Below, piece by piece: positions 9,037 to 17,584 of a DNA stretch of 36,525 nucleotides (position 1 is the stretch's first letter; each line of letters opens with the position of its first letter). Source of the DNA: Ruminococcus sp. (GTDB taxonomy: Bacteria > Bacillota > Clostridia > Oscillospirales > Ruminococcaceae); assembly GCA_029060755.1 (NCBI GenBank), contig JAIDTI010000038.1, positions 1-36,525 on the forward strand, written 5' to 3'. Made by a program: the position numbers and the translations under genes. The notes under the pieces are model-generated. The model had not been told where the DNA came from. It did no database searches and was given only the letters and a program-made list of their open reading frames with translations.

Positions 9037-9957
9037 TCAGTATTTGAACATTCCACCGCCGATAAACTCACATATAAGAGAATCGGGAGTAATATAGTTT
9101 TTATCAAGTGAATCAAGATTTTCAAGTACTTCTGTAACGTCCGCAAGTTCGTGAACGTCACTCATTTCAAGCAGTTCTGACAAGAGTTCATTACGGTACA
9201 CATTCATTTCATACGCCATAAATGTATCAATATCATAGTCAGAACGGTGCTTGTATGGCATGATATACTTGTTTTCACCAGATTCTACGCTATGGAACAT
9301 ATTCATTGTCTCACGCAGAGAACGCTTGCGGAAGTTTCTGTCCCTTATCATTCTGCGCATGAGACGTATTTTTGATGGATGCAGGATAATATTTCCACAG
9401 GTTATACGTGTGCGCACACTGACATAAATATTATTCAGTTTTTCTTCACTGAACGTTATAACAGCAGGATTGAGAGCGTGTATACCCTCAAATATTACAA
9501 GTTCACCCTCTTTACGCTGAAATTTCATCTTGATTCCGTCACGCTTTGAGCTTGCAAAATTATATAGCGGGATTTCAACTTCACGGCATTTGCTGATTAA
9601 TTCAATCTGCTCATTCAGAAGCTTCTTGTCTACTCTGTCGGGCGATTCAAGGTCTAATTTTCCAATTACGGACAGCTCACGTTCATCATCTGTAAGCGAC
9701 TTGAAATAGTTATCCATAGAGAGCGTATGTGTAGGACAGCCGATTTCACTTAGCAAATTGGCAAGCATAAGTGCGGTAGTAGTTTTTCCAGAGCCTGAAG
9801 GACCTGAAAGCAATATAACGGGTTTTGTTTCCTTTGTTTCTGCAATATTATCAGCGATTTTTTCAAGCTGATAGACGTATGCTTCATTTACTGATTTTAT
9901 ATATTCTTTTGTGTTATGTTCAATATTTGAATTAATACGGTTTATCTCAATATTCAT
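9037..9957 (-). CDS. Uridine kinase/phosphoribulokinase-like P-loop kinase
   Basis: A 306-residue nucleoside/sugar kinase of the PRK-uridine kinase class. The Walker A loop GPSGSGKTT is at residues 52-60. It is followed by SMDNYFK, the conserved segment after strand 2, then PLYNF, VIFEGIHALNP (the Walker B-like strand that ends in EGIHAL) and RRMIRDRNFRKRS, the basic lid region. This order is that of bacterial uridine kinase-like proteins of Firmicutes. An N-terminal 45-residue extension precedes the kinase core. AAGGAG lies just before the ATG. It sits 14 bp after a terminator that follows spoVS, so its expression may rely on read-through or on a promoter inside spoVS. The substrate may be uridine or another nucleoside and is not proven. 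Confidence 0.8.
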   Translation of the reverse strand: MNIEINRINSNIEHNTKEYIKSVNEAYVYQLEKIADNIAETKETKPVILLSGPSGSGKTTTALMLANLLSEIGCPTHTLSMDNYFKSLTDDERELSVIGKLDLESPDRVDKKLLNEQIELISKCREVEIPLYNFASSKRDGIKMKFQRKEGELVIFEGIHALNPAVITFSEEKLNNIYVSVRTRITCGNIILHPSKIRLMRRMIRDRNFRKRSLRETMNMFHSVESGENKYIMPYKHRSDYDIDTFMAYEMNVYRNELLSELLEMSDVHELADVTEVLENLDSLDKNYITPDSLICEFIGGGMFKY

Positions 9958-9970
9958 ATATATACTCCTT

Positions 9971-10003
9971 AAAAAGAAAAAGCGGACAGCAAGTGTCCGC
10001 TTT
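9971..10003 (-). terminator. Terminator after spoVS (leftward)
   Basis: On the minus strand AAAGCGGACA pairs with TGTCCGCTTT over a 5-nt loop, followed by a T-rich tail that runs into the ribosome site of the kinase gene. Confidence 0.85.
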
Positions 10004-10017
10004 CTTGAACTCGTGAA

Positions 10018-10278
10018 TTATCTCTGTTCGCAAATTAATTTCATAGCGGTTCTTTCTTCGCCGTCAATTTCAATATTAGCGAAAGCAGGAATACATACAA
10101 GGTCTATGCCAATAGGAGCAAGATAGCCTCTTGCGATAGCTATTGCCTTGACAGCCTGATTTGCTGCACCTGCACCGACAGCCTGAACTTCAACTGCTTT
10201 CTGTTCTCTTATAACTCCTGCGATTGCACCTGCAACTGAATTAGGCTTTGAGTTTGATGATACTTTCAAAATTTCCAT
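10018..10278 (-). CDS. spoVS: Stage V sporulation protein S
   Basis: The 86-residue protein is a near-typical SpoVS: MEILKVSSNSKPNSVAGAIA, GAGAANQAVKAIAIARGYL and the LVCIPAFANIEIDGEERTAMKL C-terminus. SpoVS is an Alba-like small DNA/RNA-binding-fold protein that affects septation and spore coat formation in Bacillus, and it is also kept in bacteria that do not visibly sporulate. A GGAGGG site precedes the ATG. The gene follows ymdB on the same strand, an order also known from Bacillus, but has its own promoter. Its presence does not prove that this organism sporulates. Confidence 0.95.
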   Translation of the reverse strand: MEILKVSSNSKPNSVAGAIAGVIREQKAVEVQAVGAGAANQAVKAIAIARGYLAPIGIDLVCIPAFANIEIDGEERTAMKLICEQR

Positions 10279-10368
10279 GATATAACCCTCCGTTGTTGAA
10301 ATTGTTTTTAAATTTAGTATCGGTATAAATCGACAGTGTTAATTTACCCGACTATAATCTATAGTTAT

Positions 10369-10397
10369 ATTATACACCGTTTTATTAAAAAAATCAA
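10369..10397 (-). promoter_or_regulatory. Promoter of spoVS
   Basis: Read on the minus strand, TTGATT (10397-10392) and TATAAT (10374-10369) are 17 bp apart, giving a leader of roughly 80 nt. Confidence 0.7.
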
Positions 10398-10420
10398 GTA
10401 TTTACAAGAAAGTTTGTATA

Positions 10421-11194
10421 TTATCTCACAATTACACGCTGAATTTTGTGAGATTTGCCAGTTTTTTCGTCAAATTCAACATGAATACCGCATAAAAAAC
10501 ATGGATTTGATGATTCAGTGAAACGTACAGGCATATGAAAACGGAATTTGCTGACGGCTGAATCTATATCAACGCCAAGGCATGATATTTCTGCACCGGT
10601 CATTCCAACATCTGTAATATATGCCGTATGATTATCTAAAATTATTTCATCTGCTGTCTGTACGTGGGTATGTGTGCCGAAAATTCCCGTAACTTTTCGT
10701 GTAAGATAGTGTCCCATAGCTTTTTTTTCAGAGGTAGCTTCTGCATGAAAATCAACAAAAACATTCGGAGTGTCAATATTTTTCAGAATATCGTCTATTT
10801 TTGTGAACGGATTATCAAGAGGTTCTAAAAATGCTGTACCCATGAGATTTATAAAAGCTACAGAATATGTTCCAACGTCAAGAATACACATTCCTTTGCC
10901 GACTGCTCCGTCGGGATAGTTTGCAGGACGTATAATACAGTCTGATTTTGATTCAAAAATATCATACGATTCTTTTCGTCTGAAAGCGTGATTGCCTGTT
11001 GTAAGAATATCAGCCCCCGAATTGAGAAGCATATTTGCAGATGCAGGTGTTATGCCGTTGCCTTGTGCAGAATTTTCAGCGTTTACTACAGTAATATCAA
11101 TATTATACTGCTTTTTCAGTCCTCTTATTTTTGATGCAAAGAAGTTACAGCCTGATTTTCCTACAACGTCTCCTATAAAAAGTAAGTTTTTCAT
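10421..11194 (-). CDS. ymdB: YmdB-family metallophosphoesterase
   Basis: A 257-residue TIGR00282-type phosphoesterase. In Bacillus subtilis YmdB acts on 2',3'-cyclic nucleotides and influences biofilm and motility choice. The metal-binding motifs are all present in order: FIGDVVG near the N-terminus, VNAEN, TTGNHAF, VDFHAEATSEK and GTHTHVQTADE. This arrangement binds two metals in the cytoplasm. A GGGAG site precedes the ATG, and a consensus promoter lies 30-60 bp upstream. The next gene on the strand is spoVS, the conserved neighbour. A role in tuning pilus or biofilm traits here would be inference. Confidence 0.95.
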   Translation of the reverse strand: MKNLLFIGDVVGKSGCNFFASKIRGLKKQYNIDITVVNAENSAQGNGITPASANMLLNSGADILTTGNHAFRRKESYDIFESKSDCIIRPANYPDGAVGKGMCILDVGTYSVAFINLMGTAFLEPLDNPFTKIDDILKNIDTPNVFVDFHAEATSEKKAMGHYLTRKVTGIFGTHTHVQTADEIILDNHTAYITDVGMTGAEISCLGVDIDSAVSKFRFHMPVRFTESSNPCFLCGIHVEFDEKTGKSHKIQRVIVR

Positions 11195-11223
11195 GAAATT
11201 CTCCCTTGATGTTAATTATATTC

Positions 11224-11252
11224 ATTATATCATTTAATCAGTACAATGTCAA
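11224..11252 (-). promoter_or_regulatory. Promoter of ymdB
   Basis: On the minus strand TTGACA (11252-11247) and TATAAT (11229-11224) are 17 bp apart, a full consensus promoter. Confidence 0.85.
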
Positions 11253-11332
11253 CAAAATTTTTCTGTAATGCACTATTTCTGTTGCTTCTGCATATTAATA
11301 TAACTGATAAACTGAAAACGGAGGTTTTTATT

Positions 11333-13159
11333 ATGTGCGGAATTGCAGGAGTTATAAGCTTTAAAGATGATATGCGTGGAGAAATGAAATCGTGTGAACT
11401 TATGCAGAAAGCACTTTTGCGGAGAGGTCCTGACCAGCGTGGGATTTTTCTTTCAAAAGAAACTGCTTTTGTGCATACAAGACTTGCTGTTATTGATATT
11501 TCGGGTGGTCGCCAGCCTATGACGGCAACAGTCGGCGGACATAGCTATACCATTGTGTATAACGGCGAATTGTACAATACCAAAGAAATAAGGGACGTTC
11601 TTTCAGTCGATTTTCAGATTGAAACAAAGTCCGATACTGAAATTGTGCTTTTAAGCTATATAAAGTGGGGTGCGGATTGTGTAAATCACTTCAATGGCAT
11701 TTTTGCTTTTGCTGTTTATGATGAATCGGAACACAAAGTATTTCTTTCACGTGACAGAATAGGAGTAAAGCCGTTGTTTTACTATAAGGCAGAAAGCAAG
11801 CTGATTTTTGCATCGGAACTTGATGCACTTCTGCAATATCCTGATATTCCGCATGAAATAGATTCAAATGGTGTGGCAGAACTTCTTCTGCTTGCACCCG
11901 GCAGAACGGCAGGTTGTGGAGTTATAAAGGGTATTGAGGAAATAAAGTCGGGATATTGCGGATTCTATGATGAAAACGGTCTGAATTTATGGCAGTACTG
12001 GCGACTTCATGCCTATGAACTGAATGAAACGTTTGAACAGACCGTTGAACACGTGAGGGAGCTTTTACTTGATTCAATCCGCCGACAGCTTGTTTCTGAT
12101 GTTCCCGTCTGCACATTTCTTTCAGGTGGACTGGATTCAAGTCTTATATCGTCCGTTGCATCTTCTGAACTGAAAAAGCAAGGAAAAATACTGCATACTT
12201 TTTCCGTCGATTATCAGGATAATGAAAAATATTTTACAAAAAGTCACTTCCAGCCGAACAGCGACCCCGAATATATAAAATGCATGGTTGATTATCTGAA
12301 AAGCGAACATCATTGGACTGTTATTGATGTTGCTGAACTTGTCGGCGCATTGGAAGATGCTGTATATGCAAGGGGACTTCCTTCAATGGCTGATGTTGAT
12401 GCTTCAATGCTGATTTTCTGCCGTGAAATCAAAAAATATGGTACTGTTGCACTGTCGGGAGAATGTGCGGACGAATTATTCGGCGGTTATCCGTGGTACA
12501 GAGATAAGGATATTCGCATGACCGACGGTTTTCCGTGGGCGCAAAGCACATCATACCGCAAACGCTTTATATGTGATTATTATGCAGACAAGATTGATGC
12601 AGAAGATTTTGTATACAGTGCATACAGAAAAACTGCCGATTATGCTGAAAAACTGTCGACGGACAATGAGCTTGAATATCGTATGCGTGAAATGACACAG
12701 CTTAATTTTGATTGGTTCATGCAGAATCTTCTTGACAGAAAAGACCGTATGAGTATGTACAGCGGTCTGGAAGTCCGTGTGCCGTTCTGCGATTACAGAA
12801 TTGCAGAGTACACATATAATATACCATGGAAATACAAAGACTACAAAGGCAGAGAAAAAGGACTGTTGAGAGAGGCAATGAAAGACTGGTTACCTGAAAA
12901 AGTTCTTGAGAGAAAGAAAAGCCCGTATCCGAAAACACATAATCCCGCATTTCTTGAAACTGTATCAGAAAGGTTAAGAGAGATATTATCAGAATCTACG
13001 CCATTAACGGAGCTGGTTAAGCGTTCAGAACTTGAAAAACTTCTGCTCCATAAAGACCATGTACAATGGTATGGTCAGCTTATGAATCTTCCGCAGACAA
13101 TTGCATTTTTCATTCAGCTTGACTGCTGGCTGAAACATTATAAAATCAGGCTTGTATAA
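11333..13159 (+). CDS. asnB: Asparagine synthetase (glutamine-hydrolysing)
   Basis: Makes asparagine from aspartate, ATP and glutamine. The 608-residue protein begins with MCGIAG, so Cys2 is the glutaminase nucleophile after removal of Met. The N-terminal Ntn-glutaminase domain covers about 1-200, with RRGPDQRG, TRLAVID and YNGELYN. The synthetase domain follows with the PP-loop SGGLDSS, then ALSGECADELFGGYPWY, and DRKDRMSMYSGLEVRVPFCD. A GGAGG ribosome site precedes the ATG at 11333; a longer frame from 11246 would overlap the ymdB promoter and lacks the free Cys2. It is closed by its own terminator and has no close partner genes. Confidence 0.95.
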   Translation: MCGIAGVISFKDDMRGEMKSCELMQKALLRRGPDQRGIFLSKETAFVHTRLAVIDISGGRQPMTATVGGHSYTIVYNGELYNTKEIRDVLSVDFQIETKSDTEIVLLSYIKWGADCVNHFNGIFAFAVYDESEHKVFLSRDRIGVKPLFYYKAESKLIFASELDALLQYPDIPHEIDSNGVAELLLLAPGRTAGCGVIKGIEEIKSGYCGFYDENGLNLWQYWRLHAYELNETFEQTVEHVRELLLDSIRRQLVSDVPVCTFLSGGLDSSLISSVASSELKKQGKILHTFSVDYQDNEKYFTKSHFQPNSDPEYIKCMVDYLKSEHHWTVIDVAELVGALEDAVYARGLPSMADVDASMLIFCREIKKYGTVALSGECADELFGGYPWYRDKDIRMTDGFPWAQSTSYRKRFICDYYADKIDAEDFVYSAYRKTADYAEKLSTDNELEYRMREMTQLNFDWFMQNLLDRKDRMSMYSGLEVRVPFCDYRIAEYTYNIPWKYKDYKGREKGLLREAMKDWLPEKVLERKKSPYPKTHNPAFLETVSERLREILSESTPLTELVKRSELEKLLLHKDHVQWYGQLMNLPQTIAFFIQLDCWLKHYKIRLV

Positions 13160-13172
13160 CAATTAAGAAAAA

Positions 13173-13200
13173 AGCGTATCTGAAATATTTCGGGTACGCT
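13173..13200 (+). terminator. Terminator after asnB
   Basis: AGCGTATC at 13173 onward pairs with GGTACGCT up to 13200, with an extended GAAA/TTTC inner stem and a T-rich tail (GTTATTTTGTT). It separates asnB from the following RNA-like region. Confidence 0.8.
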
Positions 13201-13257
13201 GTTATTTTGTTAATAAAATTATTTTATTACATAATTTGAAAAAATTTCAAAAACATC

Positions 13258-13286
13258 TTGATAATTACATATATTTATGATATAAT
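13258..13286 (+). promoter_or_regulatory. Strong promoter in an intergenic region without a gene
   Basis: TTGATA at 13258-13263 and TATAAT at 13281-13286 are 17 bp apart. It lies after the asnB terminator and more than 500 bp before pilC, which has its own promoter, so it should drive the non-coding segment that follows. Confidence 0.75.
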
Positions 13287-13292
13287 GGTATT

Positions 13293-13690
13293 AATAAAAA
13301 ACAATTCATCTTGATACTTAAAAAATTTAATAATAATGCGAAAGATGAGTTGATTAAAAAATATGATTAAAAGTCATATTTCCCATGCCTGTACCATAAT
13401 ATAATCAACAATAATCTTTGGTACAGAGAATTATGAAAGGAGCATCGGATTAGCGGTTAATCATACTGCTATGATAAGGGGTTTCAAAGTGTCCTCTTTC
13501 TCCTGTAATCATTCAGGATTTATATGTGCAAAGTCAGTGTGGCAGACAACTTTGAAAATACGGCATGAACAGTCGAAATTCAAGCCTGCGGAGTTTGTAT
13601 AAGTCTGAAAAATTCAGCATCAGACAATGAAACAGGAATCCATATCAACAAATTATGGAAAGTTCAGGTATATAATATATTTTTTAATCG
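13293..13690 (+). ncRNA. Candidate structured non-coding RNA, about 400 nt
   Basis: No plausible protein is encoded, but complementary arms fill the segment. Helices seen: 13302-13312 with 13342-13352 (11 bp, one wobble); 13359-13366 with 13374-13381 (8 bp); 13389-13395 with 13420-13426 (7 bp, CTGTACC/GGTACAG); 13460-13465 with 13470-13475; 13501-13505 with 13514-13518; 13603-13608 with 13620-13625; 13640-13644 with 13654-13658. Two are long range: 13482-13493 with 13545-13557 (12 bp with one bulged A) and CATGCC 13384-13389 with GGCATG 13562-13567, which encloses the core. Start and end are estimates: the promoter sets the 5' end, and a T run at 13681-13685 after an AT-rich stretch is a weak 3' end. 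I could not match it to tmRNA, RNase P, SRP RNA or a c-di-GMP riboswitch. A raiA-type or other large Firmicute RNA is possible. Confidence 0.6.
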
Positions 13691-13794
13691 TCTCTTTGTA
13701 AAAAAAATCAGATTTTGCTTATTTATATTACATTTGGTATAAAAGTTGGTGAATATTGATAAAAATTATATGATTATTTAAGTCAAAAACACGA

Positions 13795-13823
13795 TTGAAA
13801 AATAAGTTCTGATATGTTATAAT
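13795..13823 (+). promoter_or_regulatory. Promoter of the pilus assembly operon
   Basis: TTGAAA at 13795-13800 and TATAAT at 13818-13823 with a 17-bp spacer and a TG two bases upstream of the -10 (extended -10). The leader to pilC is about 55 nt. Confidence 0.8.
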
Positions 13824-13886
13824 TGTTATTATCAGGGCGGTATGAATTGTTCCGGCTAACAAAAAACTTATGGAGGTGGTTTCTTT

Positions 13887-15086
13887 ATGAAGAGTTATTC
13901 CTATATTGCTCAAGATGTTCATGGAAAACAGGTAAAGGGCAAGGCTAATGCCGAAAATGAGCAGGAATTCCTCGAAAAAATGAAAGAACGAGGTCTATTC
14001 ATCAAAGACTACAAGGAAGAAGAAGGAAGCGAATCGAGGTCGATTTATAAATTCAGCACGAATGAGCTTTCGTTCTGTTGCCGTCAGCTTAGTGCTATGC
14101 TTACTTCCGGTCTTACGCTTGTAAAAGCTATTGACATTATGACAAGAGAGCAGGAAAATGAAAAAGCAAAAGCTATATGGCAGGACATCTATGAAAACGT
14201 TCAGAAAGGTGAATCGTTTTCATCAACCCTTGAAATGCACGCAGGTTCATTCCCTGACTTCCTTATTTCAATGGTAAATGCTGGTGAATCCAGTGGTTCT
14301 CTTGATGTTATTATGACCCGTATGTCTGACCATTATGCAAATGAGAACAAACTTAAAAACACAATTAAAAGTGCAATGGTTTATCCTATAATTCTTGCCG
14401 TGCTTTGCGTTGTTATCGTTATCTTCCTTTTCGCATTCATCATGCCTACATTTATTGAGATGTATGATGACCCTTCAACAATGCCTGCACTTACAAAGAT
14501 GATGGACGCAATTTCAAAGTTCATTATCAACAGATGGTATCTTCTTATAATTTTTGCAGTTGCTATATTCTTCGGAATACAGTATATGCTTAAAGTTCCA
14601 AGTTTGAGATACAAATTTGACAGAATGTTGATAAAAGGTCCTATGGTTGGTCCTCTTATTACAAAAATCTATACCGGACGTTTTTCAAGAACTCTTTCCA
14701 ACCTTTATTCAAGTGGTATTCCTATGGTTGAATGTTTGCAGAAAGCATCTTCCGTTCTCGGAAATTCTTATATTGATGAAAAGTTTGAAAGTGTTATTGA
14801 TGAGGTTAAGCAGGGTGAAACGCTCTCCGCAGCTATAACAAGAACAGAAGTATTTGAATCAATGTTCTGCTCTGTTATCTACGTAGGAGAGGAATCAGGT
14901 GCGCTTGACTCAATTCTTGACAAAACTTCTGACTACTATGAAGAAGAATCAGACTCTGCTGTAAAACGTCTTGTAAGTATGGTTGAGCCTGTAATGCTTA
15001 TTTTCATGGGTGTTATTATCGGTCTTGTTGTAGTAGGAATTTACCCCGCACTCTATGGTGCTATGGCAGGAATGGAAGACGAATAA
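13887..15086 (+). CDS. pilC: Type IV pilus inner-membrane platform protein PilC (GspF family)
   Basis: The platform protein on which the PilB and PilT motors act. The 399-residue length is typical. The N-terminal part (YSYIAQDVHGKQVKGKANAEN) is the usual PilC opening. Two GspF domains follow, at about 65-190 (CRQLSAMLTSGLTLVKAIDIM) and about 265-390 (FSRTLSNLYSSGIPMVECLQ), each ending in hydrophobic helices; strong membrane segments lie at about 165-190, 215-235 and near the C-terminus (VMLIFMGVIIGLVVVGIYPALY). GGAGGTGG precedes the ATG. It is the first gene of a six-gene plus-strand operon with gaps of 6-50 bp. PilC first, rather than after PilB and PilT, is a local rearrangement, since those two lie in a separate unit at 23436-26240. 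Confidence 0.93.
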   Translation: MKSYSYIAQDVHGKQVKGKANAENEQEFLEKMKERGLFIKDYKEEEGSESRSIYKFSTNELSFCCRQLSAMLTSGLTLVKAIDIMTREQENEKAKAIWQDIYENVQKGESFSSTLEMHAGSFPDFLISMVNAGESSGSLDVIMTRMSDHYANENKLKNTIKSAMVYPIILAVLCVVIVIFLFAFIMPTFIEMYDDPSTMPALTKMMDAISKFIINRWYLLIIFAVAIFFGIQYMLKVPSLRYKFDRMLIKGPMVGPLITKIYTGRFSRTLSNLYSSGIPMVECLQKASSVLGNSYIDEKFESVIDEVKQGETLSAAITRTEVFESMFCSVIYVGEESGALDSILDKTSDYYEEESDSAVKRLVSMVEPVMLIFMGVIIGLVVVGIYPALYGAMAGMEDE

Positions 15087-15108
15087 TCGCAGAAAGGTGG
15101 AAAAATAA

Positions 15109-16773
15109 ATGCTTTCATTTGATATTACAGACAGAAATATACGTGTTGTTAAGGGTGTTGAGGCGAACGGCAAAATTAAAGTACATTCAGCTGCAACTCT
15201 TAACGTTGACGAAGGGCTTATTGTTAATGGTCACATAAAGGATATTCCTAATGTTGCCACACTTATTAATGGTGTTATTAAAAAGAATAAGATGCCTGAC
15301 AAAGAGGCTATTGTAAGTATTTCATCAAACCTTACAATATTCAAGGAGCTTACTGTTGCAAAACCTGCAAAAAGTCAGGATATGCACAAAGCTGTAAAAC
15401 AGCAGATGCAGTCACTTCTTAATCTTGATGAATCATTCAGTATCACATATGCTATTGTGGGTGAAGCTGAAGAAAAAAGCGACAGCGGAGAAACTATGCT
15501 GAAAGTTCTTGCTACAGCTTGTCCTTATGAAATTGTAAACAGTTTCAGAGAAGTTTTCAAGCTTCTTGGAATTTCACTTAAATCTGTTATGGTTGGTTGT
15601 AACTGTATTACAAAGGTACTTCTTGCTGATACAAGAATCCAGTCAAAAATGCCACTTCTTGCTGTACAGATTGACAACAACTTTATCTCACTCAACCTTT
15701 ATGAAGCAGGACAGCTTTCATTCTCTCGTTTTGCTTCTGTTGACCCGGCAGACTATGATAACTCTCCTGACTATGTTTTTGAGGCTATAAATGAAAATAT
15801 CTTCCGTATGTTGCAGTTCCATAGAACACGTAACACAGGTGAAGTTATTGAAAATGTAGTTTTATATGGCGATACTCATGATAATGTGAGACTTACAGAT
15901 GAACTTGAAAAACTTGATTTGAATGTCAGCCTTATCAATGTTCCGCCACAGATTCATGGTCATGAAAATCTTGAATTTTCACTTTATGCAAATGCTATCG
16001 GTGCTATGTTCAAGCGTGACAAGGAACGTGAAAAAATCAATCTTCTTGAAACAGACCTTGGTACAGCAGTAAAAAGAGCAAGTGGAAGCAGCAGTTCAGC
16101 AAACAGTGAGGCAGGTCTCGTTGTAATGCTTTGCTGTATTGTAGGTGCAGCAGTTATTGCCGGTGGTGCATGGCTTGTTACAAACATGATAAATAATGGT
16201 GTCAAGAACGATATTGAGGAGGTTGAGACTTATATCAATGCTCCTGAAACACAGGCTAAACTTCAGCATCGTGAAAAACTTCTCGGAATACAGGCTAATG
16301 TTAATGCTTACAATACAAAAATTGTAAATGCAAGAGATGCTTTCTATTCACAGCCGGTTATAAACGGTGATAAATATGATGCTATTCAGGCAGTTCTTGA
16401 TGCAACAGCAGATGAACTTAATCTTGATGACTGCTATATCTCAACTCCTTCTTATTCAGCAGGTACAATGACATTCAGTGTAACAGCGGCAGGTGCAGGA
16501 AAAGATTCAATGGTTCAGCAACTCCCGTCAGTATTTATTGATAATCTCATAGCTAAAAACTATGATGAAAATTCAGGATACTACAACAAGGCTACATATT
16601 CAGGATATTCCGTTGCAATTACATCAGAAGAAATTGAAAGTCAGGACGAAGAAGGAAACACTGTAAGAACAAAAGGCGACGAAAAGGAAACTGTTTCATT
16701 CTCGGTTACAGTTGCTATAAACGGCAGACAAAGTGCTTATCACCCTGACGAATCACAGGACGAAGCAGAATAA
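15109..16773 (+). CDS. PilM-PilN fusion, pilus alignment complex protein
   Basis: The 554-residue product joins two proteins that are usually separate. Residues 1-305 look like PilM, the cytoplasmic actin-like ring protein: the start MLSFDITDRNIRVVKG, paired acidic and glycine strands, and YANAIGAMF at the end of the domain. Residues 310-314 read INLLE, the motif found at the N-terminus of PilN that docks into PilM. One transmembrane helix follows at about 336-358, then a coiled-coil (about 365-410) and a small alpha/beta domain like PilN. The tail from about 525 is acidic and low-complexity. The next gene encodes PilO. An AAAGGTGG site precedes the ATG. Domain assignment rests on pattern recognition; the fused order and docking motif are visible. 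Confidence 0.75.
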   Translation: MLSFDITDRNIRVVKGVEANGKIKVHSAATLNVDEGLIVNGHIKDIPNVATLINGVIKKNKMPDKEAIVSISSNLTIFKELTVAKPAKSQDMHKAVKQQMQSLLNLDESFSITYAIVGEAEEKSDSGETMLKVLATACPYEIVNSFREVFKLLGISLKSVMVGCNCITKVLLADTRIQSKMPLLAVQIDNNFISLNLYEAGQLSFSRFASVDPADYDNSPDYVFEAINENIFRMLQFHRTRNTGEVIENVVLYGDTHDNVRLTDELEKLDLNVSLINVPPQIHGHENLEFSLYANAIGAMFKRDKEREKINLLETDLGTAVKRASGSSSSANSEAGLVVMLCCIVGAAVIAGGAWLVTNMINNGVKNDIEEVETYINAPETQAKLQHREKLLGIQANVNAYNTKIVNARDAFYSQPVINGDKYDAIQAVLDATADELNLDDCYISTPSYSAGTMTFSVTAAGAGKDSMVQQLPSVFIDNLIAKNYDENSGYYNKATYSGYSVAITSEEIESQDEEGNTVRTKGDEKETVSFSVTVAINGRQSAYHPDESQDEAE

Positions 16774-16788
16774 GGGAGGTAGATTCAA

Positions 16789-17538
16789 ATGAAACTTAAT
16801 TACAGAGATATGGTTATTCTTGGTGTTCTGCTTGCACTTGCTATTCTTATTGCAGGATTTATGCTTCTTGTAAAGCCGAAGAATCAGGAAATCAAGGACA
16901 ACAAGGAAACACTTGCACAACTTCAGGAAGAACGTGACCAGATTGACAGTAAAATTGCTGAAATTGAGCCACTTAAAACAAATATAACTGATGTGTATAA
17001 TGAAACTGTAAAGCTTACAGAAGATTTTGTTGACTACACTGACATCTTAGATGCAAGAAAAGTCGATCAGTATATGCAGCATTTTGCAGAGGACTGCGAA
17101 GTCAAGGTTATGAACCTCTCAGCAAGCGACCTCAATTCAGGCACTCTCAGCTACTATTACTTTACACCTACTTTTGTTGCAGAAGACCAGCTTTCACAGG
17201 CTGACCTTAATGGTGAGGAAACAGCTAAAAACAAGGCTGAAAAGCTTGAAAGTGAAACACTTGCTTCAAGAACTCAGGAAAGTGTCCTTTCTGCTCAGTA
17301 TACAATCACAGTTACAGCAGAAGATAAGGAAAACCTTTGGGAATACATGAAAGCACTCGAAGAACAGGACGAAACTATAATCATAAACAGCGTTTCTCTT
17401 ACAAATGTTGAAATAAAAGAAAAAAATGACTCAAACAAAAATCAGAATGATGATAAAAAAGTAACTCCCGGAGCAAACTTTGTTATTACACTTTATTCAG
17501 TTTATGACCTTGCAAAACCTGACCTTGAACAGAAGTAA
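16789..17538 (+). CDS. pilO: PilO-like pilus alignment protein
   Basis: A 249-residue bitopic protein placed directly after the PilM-PilN fusion, as PilO follows PilN elsewhere. A short cytoplasmic N-terminus MKLNYRD leads to a transmembrane helix (about 8-28, MVILGVLLALAILIAGFMLLV). A coiled-coil with heptads of L, I and charged residues covers about 33-75. The C-terminal 150 residues form a ferredoxin-like region ending near NFVITLYSVYDL. The insertion EKNDSNKNQNDDKKVTPG is hydrophilic linker. A GGGAGG ribosome site precedes the ATG and the gap to the preceding gene is 15 bp. Such proteins pair with PilN to form the alignment ring. Identity follows mainly from position and architecture. Confidence 0.75.
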   Translation: MKLNYRDMVILGVLLALAILIAGFMLLVKPKNQEIKDNKETLAQLQEERDQIDSKIAEIEPLKTNITDVYNETVKLTEDFVDYTDILDARKVDQYMQHFAEDCEVKVMNLSASDLNSGTLSYYYFTPTFVAEDQLSQADLNGEETAKNKAEKLESETLASRTQESVLSAQYTITVTAEDKENLWEYMKALEEQDETIIINSVSLTNVEIKEKNDSNKNQNDDKKVTPGANFVITLYSVYDLAKPDLEQK

Positions 17539-17584
17539 TTTACCATTATACAAATCGTGATGATAACTTGAAAGGCGGTTAATT

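Noticed and set aside
13293-13886. c-di-GMP riboswitch leader for the pilus operon
   Set aside because: The conserved core of neither c-di-GMP class was recognised, and pilC has its own promoter at 13795-13823 that skips the structured region.
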